Notes: generated by a model not told the origin, from the sequence alone. Shown: positions 7,740-15,293, counted from the stretch's first letter. The stretch is 19,423 bases of DNA from UMGS1052 sp045580005 (GCA_045580005.1 JAZNMZ010000082.1:1-19423), one strand, 5' to 3'. Made by a program: numbers and translations.

Positions 7740-9002
7740 TCAATCTATTCTCTTGCCGTCAAAAAGGTCCTTGCCCCTGACAATTACACTGTCATACAGT
7801 GCTATAGTGTCGTATTGCGGAGCATCTTCGTTTTGAGGGTCACTTTCGGCTGTGACCTGTCTTACTATATAGCTGTCGTCAATTTCGTAGATATCCTCAG
7901 CGGTTTTGAAGACCACCTTGTCTCCTACAAGCACATACACGCCCTTGACTCCGTCAATGACGCGCATAGCTTCTTTGGGGACCTTAAGACCGCTGTAGCT
8001 TTCGCTTACTATCTGCATTTTCTGCTTGCGCACATAGGTAAAGCCTTCGGGCATTGTGTTTGTCGTGAAGACAAGCAGATCATAACTCTTGTCTGTTTCG
8101 CTGACTATCTTGTCAAGAGTCATTTTTACTGATGTGTTGTACGAGTAGGGAAAGCGCACAGTATACACCTTGCCCACCGCAAAAGGGTCTGCCTTGGCTC
8201 TTTCAACAGAACACACCGCATACCAGCGGCTGTCGGTGATGAGCTTGCCGGCACTGTAAGAGGCTGCAGTTTCGTCGGCACTCATTCCCATTGCGGCATC
8301 AAAGCTGTCTGCCGTGAGATTTTCAAGAAGCTCGCTTGTAAAAATCGTTTCATACCCATCGACAGAACTCTCGTAATAGCCTGCCTGCGGGGCATATACT
8401 CTTGTGAAATCGGATGAGCTTCCCGAAGCAAGCATTTCGCGCTCTTTTTGAAGCTGTGCTATTTTTTCGTCAAAAGATACATTCGATTTTACCGTCTGGA
8501 GCTTATTCATATCGACGAGCAGCTCGTCCTTTTTTCCGACACAGTCGGCAAAATCATTGAGTACCTTGCTTTTTTGAATTGATTGCAACACTTCGTTGCG
8601 CTCTTTTTCGAGCTTTCCCACATCGGCAGAAAAATACTCCTGGTCTATGATGCTGCTTCTTAAAATTCTTAAGTTCTCGTCAATCTCGTCAATTCTCGCC
8701 TTTGTGTCGGCGTCGGCTTCGTTTTGGTAAACATTTGCAACAGACTGGCCGCTTGCGACCTTCTCGCCGTCGCTTACAATAGCAAGGGTCGAGCCTGTGC
8801 GCGAGGGATTGTCAAGAACCGTCTCCGTGCGGAAGATAACCCCGTCCGACGACAGCGTGTTTTCGACTGTTGCGGCAGGGACGCTTTCGGTTTCGATGTT
8901 GCCTTTGCTCACGCCTATAACCTGATTGTACATATACACAATGGCAAAGATGCTGCAGGCAGCAATGAGAATCGGCTTTACTATTCTTTTCGGGTCGAGC
9001 AT
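7740..9002 (-). CDS. HlyD-like membrane-anchored adaptor protein in the division cluster
   Basis: This 420-residue protein has one N-terminal membrane anchor (about residues 8-27). Next comes a first half of a lipoyl-like barrel-sandwich (about 52-92, with VSDGEKVASGQSVANVY). A coiled-coil hairpin (about 95-195) is rich in K, E, L and D. The second barrel half (about 200-220, VYAPQAGYYESSVDGYE) leads into beta-barrel domains to the end. This is the architecture of membrane fusion/adaptor proteins of the HlyD/RND-adaptor class. No transporter ATPase, permease or outer-membrane partner is encoded nearby, so an efflux role cannot be assumed. It lies 33 bp after miaA and 8 bp before ylmE, and starts at ATG 9002 after AGGTGA. 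The function is unknown; a structural or envelope role linked to division is possible. Confidence 0.75.
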   Translation of the reverse strand: MLDPKRIVKPILIAACSIFAIVYMYNQVIGVSKGNIETESVPAATVENTLSSDGVIFRTETVLDNPSRTGSTLAIVSDGEKVASGQSVANVYQNEADADTKARIDEIDENLRILRSSIIDQEYFSADVGKLEKERNEVLQSIQKSKVLNDFADCVGKKDELLVDMNKLQTVKSNVSFDEKIAQLQKEREMLASGSSSDFTRVYAPQAGYYESSVDGYETIFTSELLENLTADSFDAAMGMSADETAASYSAGKLITDSRWYAVCSVERAKADPFAVGKVYTVRFPYSYNTSVKMTLDKIVSETDKSYDLLVFTTNTMPEGFTYVRKQKMQIVSESYSGLKVPKEAMRVIDGVKGVYVLVGDKVVFKTAEDIYEIDDSYIVRQVTAESDPQNEDAPQYDTIALYDSVIVRGKDLFDGKRID

Positions 9003-9035
9003 AAGGTCACCTGCCTTTAAAAATCAAAAGTAAAA

Positions 9036-9998
9036 TTACACGCTCCAGATCTGCTCGGGCACAAGAAATTCCGAGCAAATTCTCTTTGCCTCACAAAACA
9101 GTTCTTCCGCTGACATTTCGTCGGCATACAGACGGGCAGCGCTCTCGCAGCGCCTGAACCATGTGAGCTGTCTTTTTGCATAACGCCTTGATTCCTGCTT
9201 TATTTTTTCAATACATTCGTCAAGGCTTGCCGTACCGTCAAAATACGGTGAAAGCTCTTTGTATCCGATGGCCTGTCCTGCTGTTTTGCACGAGAGAAGC
9301 CCTTTTTCCAAAAGAGCCTTAGCCTCGTCAACAAGGCCGTCGTCTACCATCATGTCGACGCGTTTATTTATCCTGTCGTAGAGCTTTTCTCTGTCACGGT
9401 ATTCAAGAACAATCTCAAGTGAGTCAAACTTCTTCGGCTGCAGCTCTGACATCCGCTGAAATGACGATATTGTCATACCTGTCACCTTATACACCTCGAG
9501 GGCGCGTATCACGCGCTTGAGATTGCGGTGGTCTATTTTTTCTGCTGCTTCGGGGTCGACCTTCTGCAGCATTTCGTGAATATGTTCGGTGCCCTTTTCT
9601 TTTGCAAGAGCCGAAAGCTCATCTCTGTATGCAGGCAGAGTGTCAATGTCACCGAATTTTGTGGAGTTTACCACTGAGTCGATATAAAGTCCCGTGCCGC
9701 CGCAAAAAAACGGGACTTTGTTTTTGGAATATATATTCTCTATACATAACTCCGCGCTTCTTACATAATCCACAACCGAAAAGCTGTCGCCTATGTCAAG
9801 AATGTCGATAAGATGGTGCTTTATACCGTCTTGTTCCTTGGGCGTCGGCTTTGCTGTGCCGATATCCATACCGCGGTAAAGCTGCATCGAGTCACAGGAT
9901 ATAATCTCGCCCGAAAAAGCCCTTGCGAGCTTTATGGAAAGGGCTGTTTTTCCGACAGCCGTAGGACCTGCGATAAGAACTATTTTTTTGTATGTCAT
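9036..9998 (-). CDS. miaA: tRNA dimethylallyltransferase
   Basis: This 320-residue enzyme transfers a dimethylallyl group from DMAPP to N6 of A37 in tRNAs that read codons starting with U. The P-loop GPTAVGKT (11-18) is followed by SCDSMQLYRGMDIGTAKP (34-51), HHLIDILD (61-68), FFCGGTGLYIDSVV (97-110) and a C-terminal RRYAKRQLTWFRR segment, all in family order. The length is typical. The start is ATG at 9998. The ribosome binding site is poor (AAGGA about 15 nt upstream), but no better in-frame start precedes the P-loop. It is the first gene after the 9999-10228 gap, which holds a terminator and a candidate promoter, so it probably leads the minus-strand unit that continues into the division cluster. 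Confidence 0.96.
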   Translation of the reverse strand: MTYKKIVLIAGPTAVGKTALSIKLARAFSGEIISCDSMQLYRGMDIGTAKPTPKEQDGIKHHLIDILDIGDSFSVVDYVRSAELCIENIYSKNKVPFFCGGTGLYIDSVVNSTKFGDIDTLPAYRDELSALAKEKGTEHIHEMLQKVDPEAAEKIDHRNLKRVIRALEVYKVTGMTISSFQRMSELQPKKFDSLEIVLEYRDREKLYDRINKRVDMMVDDGLVDEAKALLEKGLLSCKTAGQAIGYKELSPYFDGTASLDECIEKIKQESRRYAKRQLTWFRRCESAARLYADEMSAEELFCEAKRICSEFLVPEQIWSV

Positions 9999-10055
9999 TT
10001 GTAGGTGAAAATTCCTTTTCCGTACAGCACAGATTTATTTTTACTATACTGAATT

Positions 10056-10084
10056 ATTCTAACACAAATATGAAAAAAAAGCAA
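10056..10084 (-). promoter_or_regulatory. Candidate sigma-A promoter for miaA and the downstream division cluster
   Basis: On the minus strand, TTGCTT (10079-10084) and TAGAAT (10056-10061) are separated by 17 bases. A TG one base before the -10 gives an extended -10 (TGTTAGAAT). The -35 matches poorly (3 of 6) but the -10 is good (5 of 6). It sits about 58 bases before the miaA start and after the queA terminator, where a promoter is needed. Confidence 0.45.
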
Positions 10085-10100
10085 TAGCTTACAACTAAAT

Positions 10101-10140
10101 ATATAATAAAATAAAAAGCGGCCGCCGTGCGGTCGCTTTT
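10101..10140 (-). terminator. Intrinsic terminator after queA
   Basis: Arms at 10114-10123 and 10131-10140 pair over 10 positions with one A/C mismatch on the minus strand, around a 7-base loop. The following minus-strand sequence is T-rich (TTTATTTTATTATAT). It lies about 90 bases past the queA stop codon and separates queA from miaA. Confidence 0.7.
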
Positions 10141-10163
10141 GGAAAAAAAGAAAAACGACTACG

Positions 10164-10187
10164 AAATATGTTCGTCTGAACATATTT
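10164..10187. repeat. 10-bp perfect inverted repeat, AAATATGTTC-N4-GAACATATTT
   Basis: Perfect dyad symmetry with a 4-base centre (10174-10177), located between the queA stop codon and its terminator. In RNA it would be a 10-bp hairpin with a tetraloop. In DNA it looks like a helix-turn-helix operator. Its half-sites are inverted relative to the Gram-positive LexA box (GAAC-N4-GTTC). A T-rich run (TTTTTCTTTTTTT) starts 8 bases beyond the stem on the minus strand, so it may instead be an accessory terminator. Confidence 0.5.
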
Positions 10188-10228
10188 ACTGCTATCTCTT
10201 ATTTATTGTCCGTTTGTTCAATAAACTT

Positions 10229-11293
10229 TTATTGAATGAGCATCGCGTCTCCAAAAGAGAAGAATCTGTATTTTTCCTCAACGGCGCGCTCATAAGCCTC
10301 GAGAATTCTCTCGCGGCCTGCAATCGCCGAAACAAGCATAATAAGCGTGCTCTTGGGCAGATGGAAATTTGTGATAAGGCTCTGCACTGCGCGGAATTTG
10401 TAGCCGGGATAAATAAATATATCCGTGTATCCGCTGCACTCACAAAGATAGCCGTTCTCGTCGGCGCACGATTCGAGTGTTCTGCACGAGGTGGTTCCAA
10501 CGCAGATGACTCTGCCGCCTGCTTTTTTTGCTTCGTTGTATTTTTGCGCCATTTCCTTTGTAACGGTATAGAATTCGCTATGCATTTTGTGCTTTGTTAC
10601 ATCGTTTTCCTTGACGGGTCTGAAAGTACCAAGACCCACATGGAGAGTAACCTGCACGATAATAACTCCCATAGCCTCAAGCTCACGCAGAAGCTCTTTT
10701 GTAAAATGCAAACCTGCAGTGGGAGCTGCCGCAGAGCCGTCGTGCTTTGCATAAACCGTCTGGTAGCGCCCCTTTTCTTTGAGCTTTTCGTGAATGTAAG
10801 GGGGCAGGGGCATCTCTCCTATGCTGTCAAGCAGCGCCATAAACTCGCCCTCGTACTCAAACTCGACAATTCTGTTGCCGTCGGCAGTAACATCAATAAC
10901 CTTGCCGCACAGCTTTCCTCCGCCAAAAGAAAATCTTGTTCCGATTTGCATCTTGTGACCGGGACGGGCAAGCGCCTCCCATACCTTTTCGCCCTTGCGC
11001 TCGAGCAAAAGCAGCTCTATCTCGGAACCAAGCTTGTCTGTGTATTCGCCGCGAGTGTCCTTTTTGTAACGGTTGCCGATAAGGCGCGCGGGTATTACCT
11101 TTGAGTTATTGACAACAAGAATGTCACCAGGGTTTATGTATTCTTTTATATCAAAAAAGTGTCTGTGCGAAAGAGTGCCGTCACGCCCCACAACAAGTAG
11201 TCTTGACTCGTCGCGCTTGTCGGCGGGGTCCTGAGCAATAAGCTCATCAGGCAGATAGTAGTCGTAATCTGAAAGTAAAAGTTTCTGGCTCAT
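10229..11293 (-). CDS. queA: S-adenosylmethionine:tRNA ribosyltransferase-isomerase
   Basis: This 354-residue enzyme transfers and isomerises the ribosyl moiety of SAM to 7-aminomethyl-7-deazaguanine in tRNA, giving epoxyqueuosine at the wobble base. Recognisable segments are DYDYYLPDELIAQDPADKRDESRLL (9-33), the KVIPARLIGNR region, PLPPYI, AAPTAGLHFT, VTLHVGLGTFRPV, GTTSCRTLES and LITNFHLPKSTLIMLVSA, all hallmark QueA motifs in order. The start is ATG at 11293 after AAAGGA. The stop codon of the GH116-like gene lies only 21 bp upstream, so queA seems to depend on that gene's promoter unless one is hidden in its coding sequence. No other queuosine genes are in the window; tgt often neighbours queA but is not seen here. 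Confidence 0.97.
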   Translation of the reverse strand: MSQKLLLSDYDYYLPDELIAQDPADKRDESRLLVVGRDGTLSHRHFFDIKEYINPGDILVVNNSKVIPARLIGNRYKKDTRGEYTDKLGSEIELLLLERKGEKVWEALARPGHKMQIGTRFSFGGGKLCGKVIDVTADGNRIVEFEYEGEFMALLDSIGEMPLPPYIHEKLKEKGRYQTVYAKHDGSAAAPTAGLHFTKELLRELEAMGVIIVQVTLHVGLGTFRPVKENDVTKHKMHSEFYTVTKEMAQKYNEAKKAGGRVICVGTTSCRTLESCADENGYLCECSGYTDIFIYPGYKFRAVQSLITNFHLPKSTLIMLVSAIAGRERILEAYERAVEEKYRFFSFGDAMLIQ

Positions 11294-11314
11294 TTAATTG
11301 TTCCTTTGTAAAGT

Positions 11315-13324
11315 TTATCTCGGGTCGAAAATAACCGTAAGGTCTTTTTCTGTGTTAAAGGGCAGATTTCCCTCAAGCACCGCTGTGTTTCCGTCGACAG
11401 AAAAACCTATATTCCTACCGCCGTAGTAGACTTTGCGCGGAATCTTGTGCAGAGAAAAGCGCTTGAGCTTGAAAGACCCCTGCAGCAGCTTCATCTGAAT
11501 ATAGTCGGGACCGACCTCGACAAATCCCTGGGCTCCGCCCACAGCAAAATAACATATAAATGTACCGCTGCTGTCAGAATACTCGAGCTTTGGTACAAAG
11601 CCAATGTGATTGCAGCTTAAGTCGCAGACAAGACCGCTTGTCCTGTTTACAAGCTCAAGACCGTCGGTGGTGTCACCACCATAACTCTTGATCAGAGCCG
11701 GCAAAGCATAACCATACCCAAATGGTATGAATTCTTTTTGTTCTGACCTTTTGTCATTCAAAATCTCGCTTGATGCTGTATCGTCTGCAGAATAATTCCT
11801 ACCGTTTTGATATACAAGATTGTACTCTCTGTACTTTTTTCTGCTCTTTACAGTTGACGCCATCTCACGAGCTGCATACAGAGCCTCAAGATACATGTTC
11901 TGCATAAAAGCACTATCGGCACAAGCCTTGTGTTTTATTGCGGTTTCAGGGTCAAAGGTGATTTTGCCACTCTTGTCAGGATCCCATCCTGCAGGATTGA
12001 ATTTGCTCCAGACAAAATCAAGAGTTTTTGTCACATATGGGAAGATTTCTCTCAGCCATTCGATGTCACCGCTGAGCTTGTACGCTCTGTATACGGCAAG
12101 CACCTTTGCAAGAATTATGTCAATATGTATTCTGTTTTCACGCCTCGGTTTTTTCAGCAGTTCTTTGAGAGCTTCAAGTGATTTTGCCTTGTCTTCCGGG
12201 AGAATGAGCTCGTTTTCCAACTGCACACGCTCAAGTTTCGGGAAAAGATACGGGAGTATATATCCGAGCCGCATAAGCTGTCTTGTGTCCGCCCTGTCTT
12301 TTGGCGAGAGTATGCCGTCGCTGTTTCTGCGAATAGTTTCCGATTTTGCAATTACAAGGCTTTTTCCAAAAGCTTCGAGTACCTCTTCAGGGATGGTGGA
12401 GGAGTAAAGCGTTTCGGTCAGTATGTTTGTACTCTGTACAAAGCTGTCCCAATAAGAGAAGCAGTATGTGGCAACCTCTTGTGCCGAGCTGAAATAGCGG
12501 CAGTAATAGCTCTTTTGCATATTGCTGTCTTCGTCGCAAGCAAGCTGGTGGGCAAACCATGATATAATGAATCTTATTTTCTTGCTCTCACTGGGTGCTA
12601 TCGTAATATGAGCAGCAATAGCGCCTGTGCTATTGCTGACGGGGGCATCGTTATAGCTCTTGCTTTCAAGATATTTTTCACCTGCAAAACGCTTTGCAAA
12701 AATCTCTGCCTTTTGACTGTCACTAGTGCTGCCTGCAAAGATATATTCGCAGTATGATATATCCTGAGCGTCTGTTGCAATGCACATATTTACTTCTTGT
12801 CCGACTTTGTCGCAGACAGTCATACTGACGCACTTCATATTTGTGCGGATATCGCCGCTAAAGGTGTTTTTGCCCGATTTGTGCGGGTTTTCTGCAACAG
12901 CACACAACGAGTAGTCAAGAGTGTTTTCGCTTGTGTTTTTTATTTCAAAATCAAAAAACGCGGCAGGTATTGACGAGTCTGTGTCGTTGTTTGGAATGAA
13001 CGGATTAAATGCGCTAAGAGTTATTTCAGCAGGGAAAGAGGGCTCGGCATATTTCACTTCGGCGTATGGGAAAGCAAAAGCCGTCGAGTCGCACCGGAGG
13101 TGCTCAAGCCATTCGTTTTGCCCAAGAGCCTTTGCTGCAACAAGTTCTTTGCCGTTTTCAGCCTTTACGGCAAAAAATGAAAAATCGGGAAGATATGGCT
13201 TTTCAAAAATGTCAAAAGACACAAGTCTTCCGTCGGCGCCCATATTGATACAGCCTGTGCCTATACCGCCGAGAGGGGCGGTAAATTCTGCTGCTTTTGT
13301 GCCGCTTATGCTGACTTTTTTCAT
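11315..13324 (-). CDS. Divergent GH116-like (glucosylceramidase-type) protein, likely lacking catalytic residues
   Basis: The product has 669 residues. The N-terminal beta-sandwich half shows GH116/GBA2-type landmarks: PLGGIGTGCINMG (17-29), AFNPFIPNNDTDSSIPAAFFDFEIKN (105-130, shared with bacterial members) and RFIISWFA (251-258). The C-terminal half is helical and (alpha/alpha)6-like, with ILPYLFPKLER (356-366) and MYLEALYAAREMA (477-489) matching family helices. No glutamate occurs between E329 and E365, where the family's nucleophile is expected. The TYD-type acid/base motif before the YLEAL helix is absent in a gapless alignment; D458 is the nearest candidate. It is also shorter than typical members, and no signal peptide is visible. 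I chose ATG at 13324 with AAGGAG 7 nt upstream; an upstream in-frame start at 13384 lies within the promoter. The substrate is unknown and the protein is possibly non-catalytic. Confidence 0.7.
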   Translation of the reverse strand: MKKVSISGTKAAEFTAPLGGIGTGCINMGADGRLVSFDIFEKPYLPDFSFFAVKAENGKELVAAKALGQNEWLEHLRCDSTAFAFPYAEVKYAEPSFPAEITLSAFNPFIPNNDTDSSIPAAFFDFEIKNTSENTLDYSLCAVAENPHKSGKNTFSGDIRTNMKCVSMTVCDKVGQEVNMCIATDAQDISYCEYIFAGSTSDSQKAEIFAKRFAGEKYLESKSYNDAPVSNSTGAIAAHITIAPSESKKIRFIISWFAHQLACDEDSNMQKSYYCRYFSSAQEVATYCFSYWDSFVQSTNILTETLYSSTIPEEVLEAFGKSLVIAKSETIRRNSDGILSPKDRADTRQLMRLGYILPYLFPKLERVQLENELILPEDKAKSLEALKELLKKPRRENRIHIDIILAKVLAVYRAYKLSGDIEWLREIFPYVTKTLDFVWSKFNPAGWDPDKSGKITFDPETAIKHKACADSAFMQNMYLEALYAAREMASTVKSRKKYREYNLVYQNGRNYSADDTASSEILNDKRSEQKEFIPFGYGYALPALIKSYGGDTTDGLELVNRTSGLVCDLSCNHIGFVPKLEYSDSSGTFICYFAVGGAQGFVEVGPDYIQMKLLQGSFKLKRFSLHKIPRKVYYGGRNIGFSVDGNTAVLEGNLPFNTEKDLTVIFDPR

Positions 13325-13360
13325 CAAATAACTCCTTTTTGCACATTCTTTGCTGTTTAT

Positions 13361-13389
13361 ATTGTACCACCAAAAGACACACAATTCAA
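13361..13389 (-). promoter_or_regulatory. Sigma-A promoter of the GH116-like gene (and probably queA)
   Basis: On the minus strand, TTGAAT (13384-13389) and TACAAT (13361-13366) are separated by exactly 17 bases, with an extended TG before the -10. It lies about 30 bases upstream of the ribosome binding site of the GH116-like gene. Confidence 0.75.
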
Positions 13390-13402
13390 GATGTAACTTG
13401 AA
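13385..13402. promoter_or_regulatory. Palindrome TTCAAG-N6-CTTGAA over the minus-strand -35 box
   Basis: A perfect 6-bp dyad with a 6-base centre overlaps the -35 element of the GH116-like promoter. This position suits a repressor or other regulator. A related but imperfect pair, TTGAA-N7-TTCAA (13452-13468), begins at the -35 of the divergent plus-strand promoter, and CTTGAA recurs at 13451. No regulator gene is adjacent. An operator role is inferred from symmetry and position only. Confidence 0.4.
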
Positions 13403-13451
13403 AATACATACCGATTTTTATAGAAATGCCAAACATTTGACAGCGTATCAC

Positions 13452-13480
13452 TTGAATTTTTCGTTCAAAAATGATATAAT
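13452..13480 (+). promoter_or_regulatory. Sigma-A promoter of the cytidylate-kinase-like gene
   Basis: TTGAAT (13452-13457) and TATAAT (13475-13480) are separated by 17 bases, with an extended TG. This is 43 bases before the start codon. The -35 hexamer is identical to that of the divergent minus-strand promoter. Confidence 0.8.
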
Positions 13481-13522
13481 TATTATAAAGGATACAAACT
13501 ATTTGCACAAGGAGGCATATTT

Positions 13523-14143
13523 ATGGAAGGTTCTGTGATTACAATAAGCAGACAATACGGCAGCGGCGGCAGATTTGTGGGTAAGAAGCTTGCAGAAAAG
13601 CTGGGAATACCCTTTTATGACAATGAGCTTATTTCAATGGCGGCAAAGGAAAGTGGATTTGCCGAAAGCCTTTTTGAAAATGCCGAAAAGAATACAACAT
13701 ACAGTCTTCTTTACTCTCTGTCGATGTTCGGTACAAGCACAGGCGGTATGTACGGACTTCCACTCAGCGACAAGGTGTTTCTTATTCAGTCTGATATAAT
13801 AAAAAAGGTCGCAGCAGAGGGGCCATGTGTTATAGTGGGCAGATGTGCCGACTATGTTCTGCGTGATGTGCCCGATGTTATTCACTTCTTTCTCTACTCT
13901 GATATCGAATCAAGAGTTGCCCGCGCAAAGAAGTACTACGGCCTCGAGGAAAAGAAAGCTCGCGAGGCAATAGAGAAGACAGACAAGAAGCGCGCCGCCT
14001 TTTATAACTACTATACAGGCGAGCGCTGGGGAGATATTAAGAACTATCATATGGCAATCGATACCGATTCGGTAGGAATTGACAGCTGTGTGGAAATACT
14101 TGCATCTTATGTAAAGGCGAAGGACAGCCTCAGACCAGAATGA
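13523..14143 (+). CDS. Cytidylate-kinase-like family protein
   Basis: This 206-residue cytoplasmic P-loop NTPase resembles the cytidylate-kinase-like family common in Clostridia. The N-terminal ITISRQYGSGGRFVGKKLAEKLG (6-28) is a variant nucleotide-binding loop in which GSGG replaces the usual GxxGxGK. PFYDNELI follows, then the strand VIVGRCADYVL and FFLYSDIESRVARAKKYYG in the lid-like region, and a late NYHMAIDTDSVGID segment typical of the family. It is a close relative of nucleoside monophosphate kinases, but the true substrate is not established for this branch, so I give no cmk symbol. The start is ATG at 13523, with AAGGAGG 7 nt upstream. It is a single-gene unit with its own promoter and a strong terminator. 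Confidence 0.88.
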   Translation: MEGSVITISRQYGSGGRFVGKKLAEKLGIPFYDNELISMAAKESGFAESLFENAEKNTTYSLLYSLSMFGTSTGGMYGLPLSDKVFLIQSDIIKKVAAEGPCVIVGRCADYVLRDVPDVIHFFLYSDIESRVARAKKYYGLEEKKAREAIEKTDKKRAAFYNYYTGERWGDIKNYHMAIDTDSVGIDSCVEILASYVKAKDSLRPE

Positions 14144-14160
14144 TATCTACGGACATAAAG

Positions 14161-14188
14161 AAAAAATCCGCCGTACGGCGGATTTTTT
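14161..14188. terminator. Bidirectional intrinsic terminator between convergent genes
   Basis: A near-perfect palindrome: 12-bp arms (14161-14172 and 14177-14188) around GTAC, GC-rich at the tip with six A and six T at the base. It works in both directions, ending the cytidylate-kinase-like gene 17 bases after its stop codon and catching minus-strand transcripts of the zinc-ribbon gene. Confidence 0.92.
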
Positions 14189-14316
14189 CTCAGTTTATAT
14201 CATAGAATTAGAAACATACTGTAAGTAGCAGCCATTTCTGGCATCCGGGAAATACCGGCGGAAAATTGTACAAGACAAAAAACCTCTATATAAGTATGCA
14301 GACTACGGAACTATGA

Positions 14317-14595
14317 TTACTGTTCTGCTTTCATAGCTGCAAAGCATTCGCTGCAGTAAACAGGTCTGTCGTTGCTGGGCTGGAAAGGAACTTTAGCTTC
14401 CTTACCGCAGTTTGCACAAACAGTAGTAAAGAGTTCTCTGGGAGCTCTGCCTGCGTTCTTCTTTGCAACACGGCAAGGCTTGCATCTCTGGGGCTCGTTC
14501 TGGAAGCACTGAGCTTCATAAAACTCCTGCTCGCCTGCAGTGAAGATGAACTCCTGTCCACAGTCCTTGCAAATCAGTATCTTGTTTTCAAACAT
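14317..14595 (-). CDS. Small zinc-ribbon protein (two CxxC-type modules)
   Basis: This 92-residue protein has an N-terminal zinc ribbon of the zf-trcl type: CKDCGQEFIFTAGEQEFY (9-26), closed by CKPC after QNEPQR. The second module is CANCGKEAKVPFQPSNDRP, closed by CSEC. All eight metal-ligand cysteines are present. Highly similar small proteins are widespread in Clostridia, but I know of no established function; nucleic-acid or protein binding is only a guess. I chose ATG at 14595 because GAGGG lies 6 nt upstream; a longer in-frame start at 14649 adds 18 residues without a good ribosome binding site. The sigma-factor gene is 95 bp upstream on the same strand, so read-through from its promoter is possible. 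Confidence 0.85.
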   Translation of the reverse strand: MFENKILICKDCGQEFIFTAGEQEFYEAQCFQNEPQRCKPCRVAKKNAGRAPRELFTTVCANCGKEAKVPFQPSNDRPVYCSECFAAMKAEQ

Positions 14596-14690
14596 GTCTT
14601 TCCCTCGCTTTGGATAAAATAAAATATATTGCCCCTTGCGGAATTGCACCGCTGCATTACTGCCGCAACTGGCGCAGGGCGTAAAAATAA

Positions 14691-15263
14691 TTACTTACGG
14701 AACTTCTTTCTGATACGCGCCATGGCGTTTTCTACAGACTTTGACGGAACACCGAGAGCCTTTGCAATCTCGGATACCTTTACACCCTCGGCAAAAAGAA
14801 GAAAAATACGCTTTTCGTAGCTTGACAGCTCACTCGACGCTCTGTTAAACAGGTGCGTAAGCTCGTTTCTTGCCTCGATAGCCGAGAGAATATCATCCGA
14901 GCCGGCAACAATGTCGCTGTATGTCTCGTCAAGAGAAACACAACGGTGGGAAGAACGCGAAGCCTTTGTCGCATAATTGTTCATGCGTCTTTTTATGCAC
15001 AGGGAGGCGTATGTGTCAAAGCTCGCACCTCTGCCGTCCTCGAAAGACATAGCCGCTGCATAAAGAGCAATATAGCCCTCCTGGAGAAGATCCTCACGCT
15101 CGCAGCCCGACAGTCTGAAGACCGAGGCGTAGTGGGACACAGTGTCTTTATATTTGCTCATAAGGAACGAAAAAGCCTGTTTGTTGCCGTGCTTTATGCT
15201 CTCGGCAATCTCTGACTCGCTCATGCTGAGAAAAGAATCTAAATTGTCAGAAAAATCAAGCAT
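14691..15263 (-). CDS. Sigma-70 family RNA polymerase sigma factor, SigH-like
   Basis: This 190-residue sigma factor has an N-terminal helix with NKQAFSFLMSKYKD. Region 2 follows: REDLLQEGYIALYAAAMSFEDGRGASFDTYASLCIKRRMNNY (about residues 55-96), for core binding and -10 recognition. After a linker comes region 4 with a helix-turn-helix, EKRIFLLFAEGVKVSEIAKALGVPSKSVENAMARIRKKF (about 150-188). The pattern and length match the SigH (sigma-30) group, which in spore-formers controls early stationary phase and sporulation entry. An ECF-type assignment is less likely. I chose ATG at 15263, about 70 bases after the predicted transcription start; its ribosome binding site (GGGG) is weak. An earlier in-frame ATG at 15380 lies upstream of the promoter and cannot be used from it. 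The SigH assignment is moderate. Confidence 0.82.
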   Translation of the reverse strand: MLDFSDNLDSFLSMSESEIAESIKHGNKQAFSFLMSKYKDTVSHYASVFRLSGCEREDLLQEGYIALYAAAMSFEDGRGASFDTYASLCIKRRMNNYATKASRSSHRCVSLDETYSDIVAGSDDILSAIEARNELTHLFNRASSELSSYEKRIFLLFAEGVKVSEIAKALGVPSKSVENAMARIRKKFRK

Positions 15264-15293
15264 AAAAAACCCCGAACCAAAATATGTGCCCTG

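Noticed and set aside
10164..10187. LexA (DinR) SOS box
   Set aside because: The half-sites read GTTC-N4-GAAC, the reverse of the Gram-positive LexA consensus GAAC-N4-GTTC, and no SOS gene is adjacent.
10127..11104. Long plus-strand open frame opposite queA
   Set aside because: It is antisense to a complete, motif-confirmed queA, has no ribosome binding site and encodes a low-complexity, cysteine-rich sequence with no family resemblance.
14266..14294. Plus-strand promoter-like TTGTAC-17-TATAAG pointing into the zinc-ribbon gene
   Set aside because: The -35 match is poor, no gene lies downstream on that strand, and the area is AT-rich. An antisense RNA cannot be excluded but has no further support.
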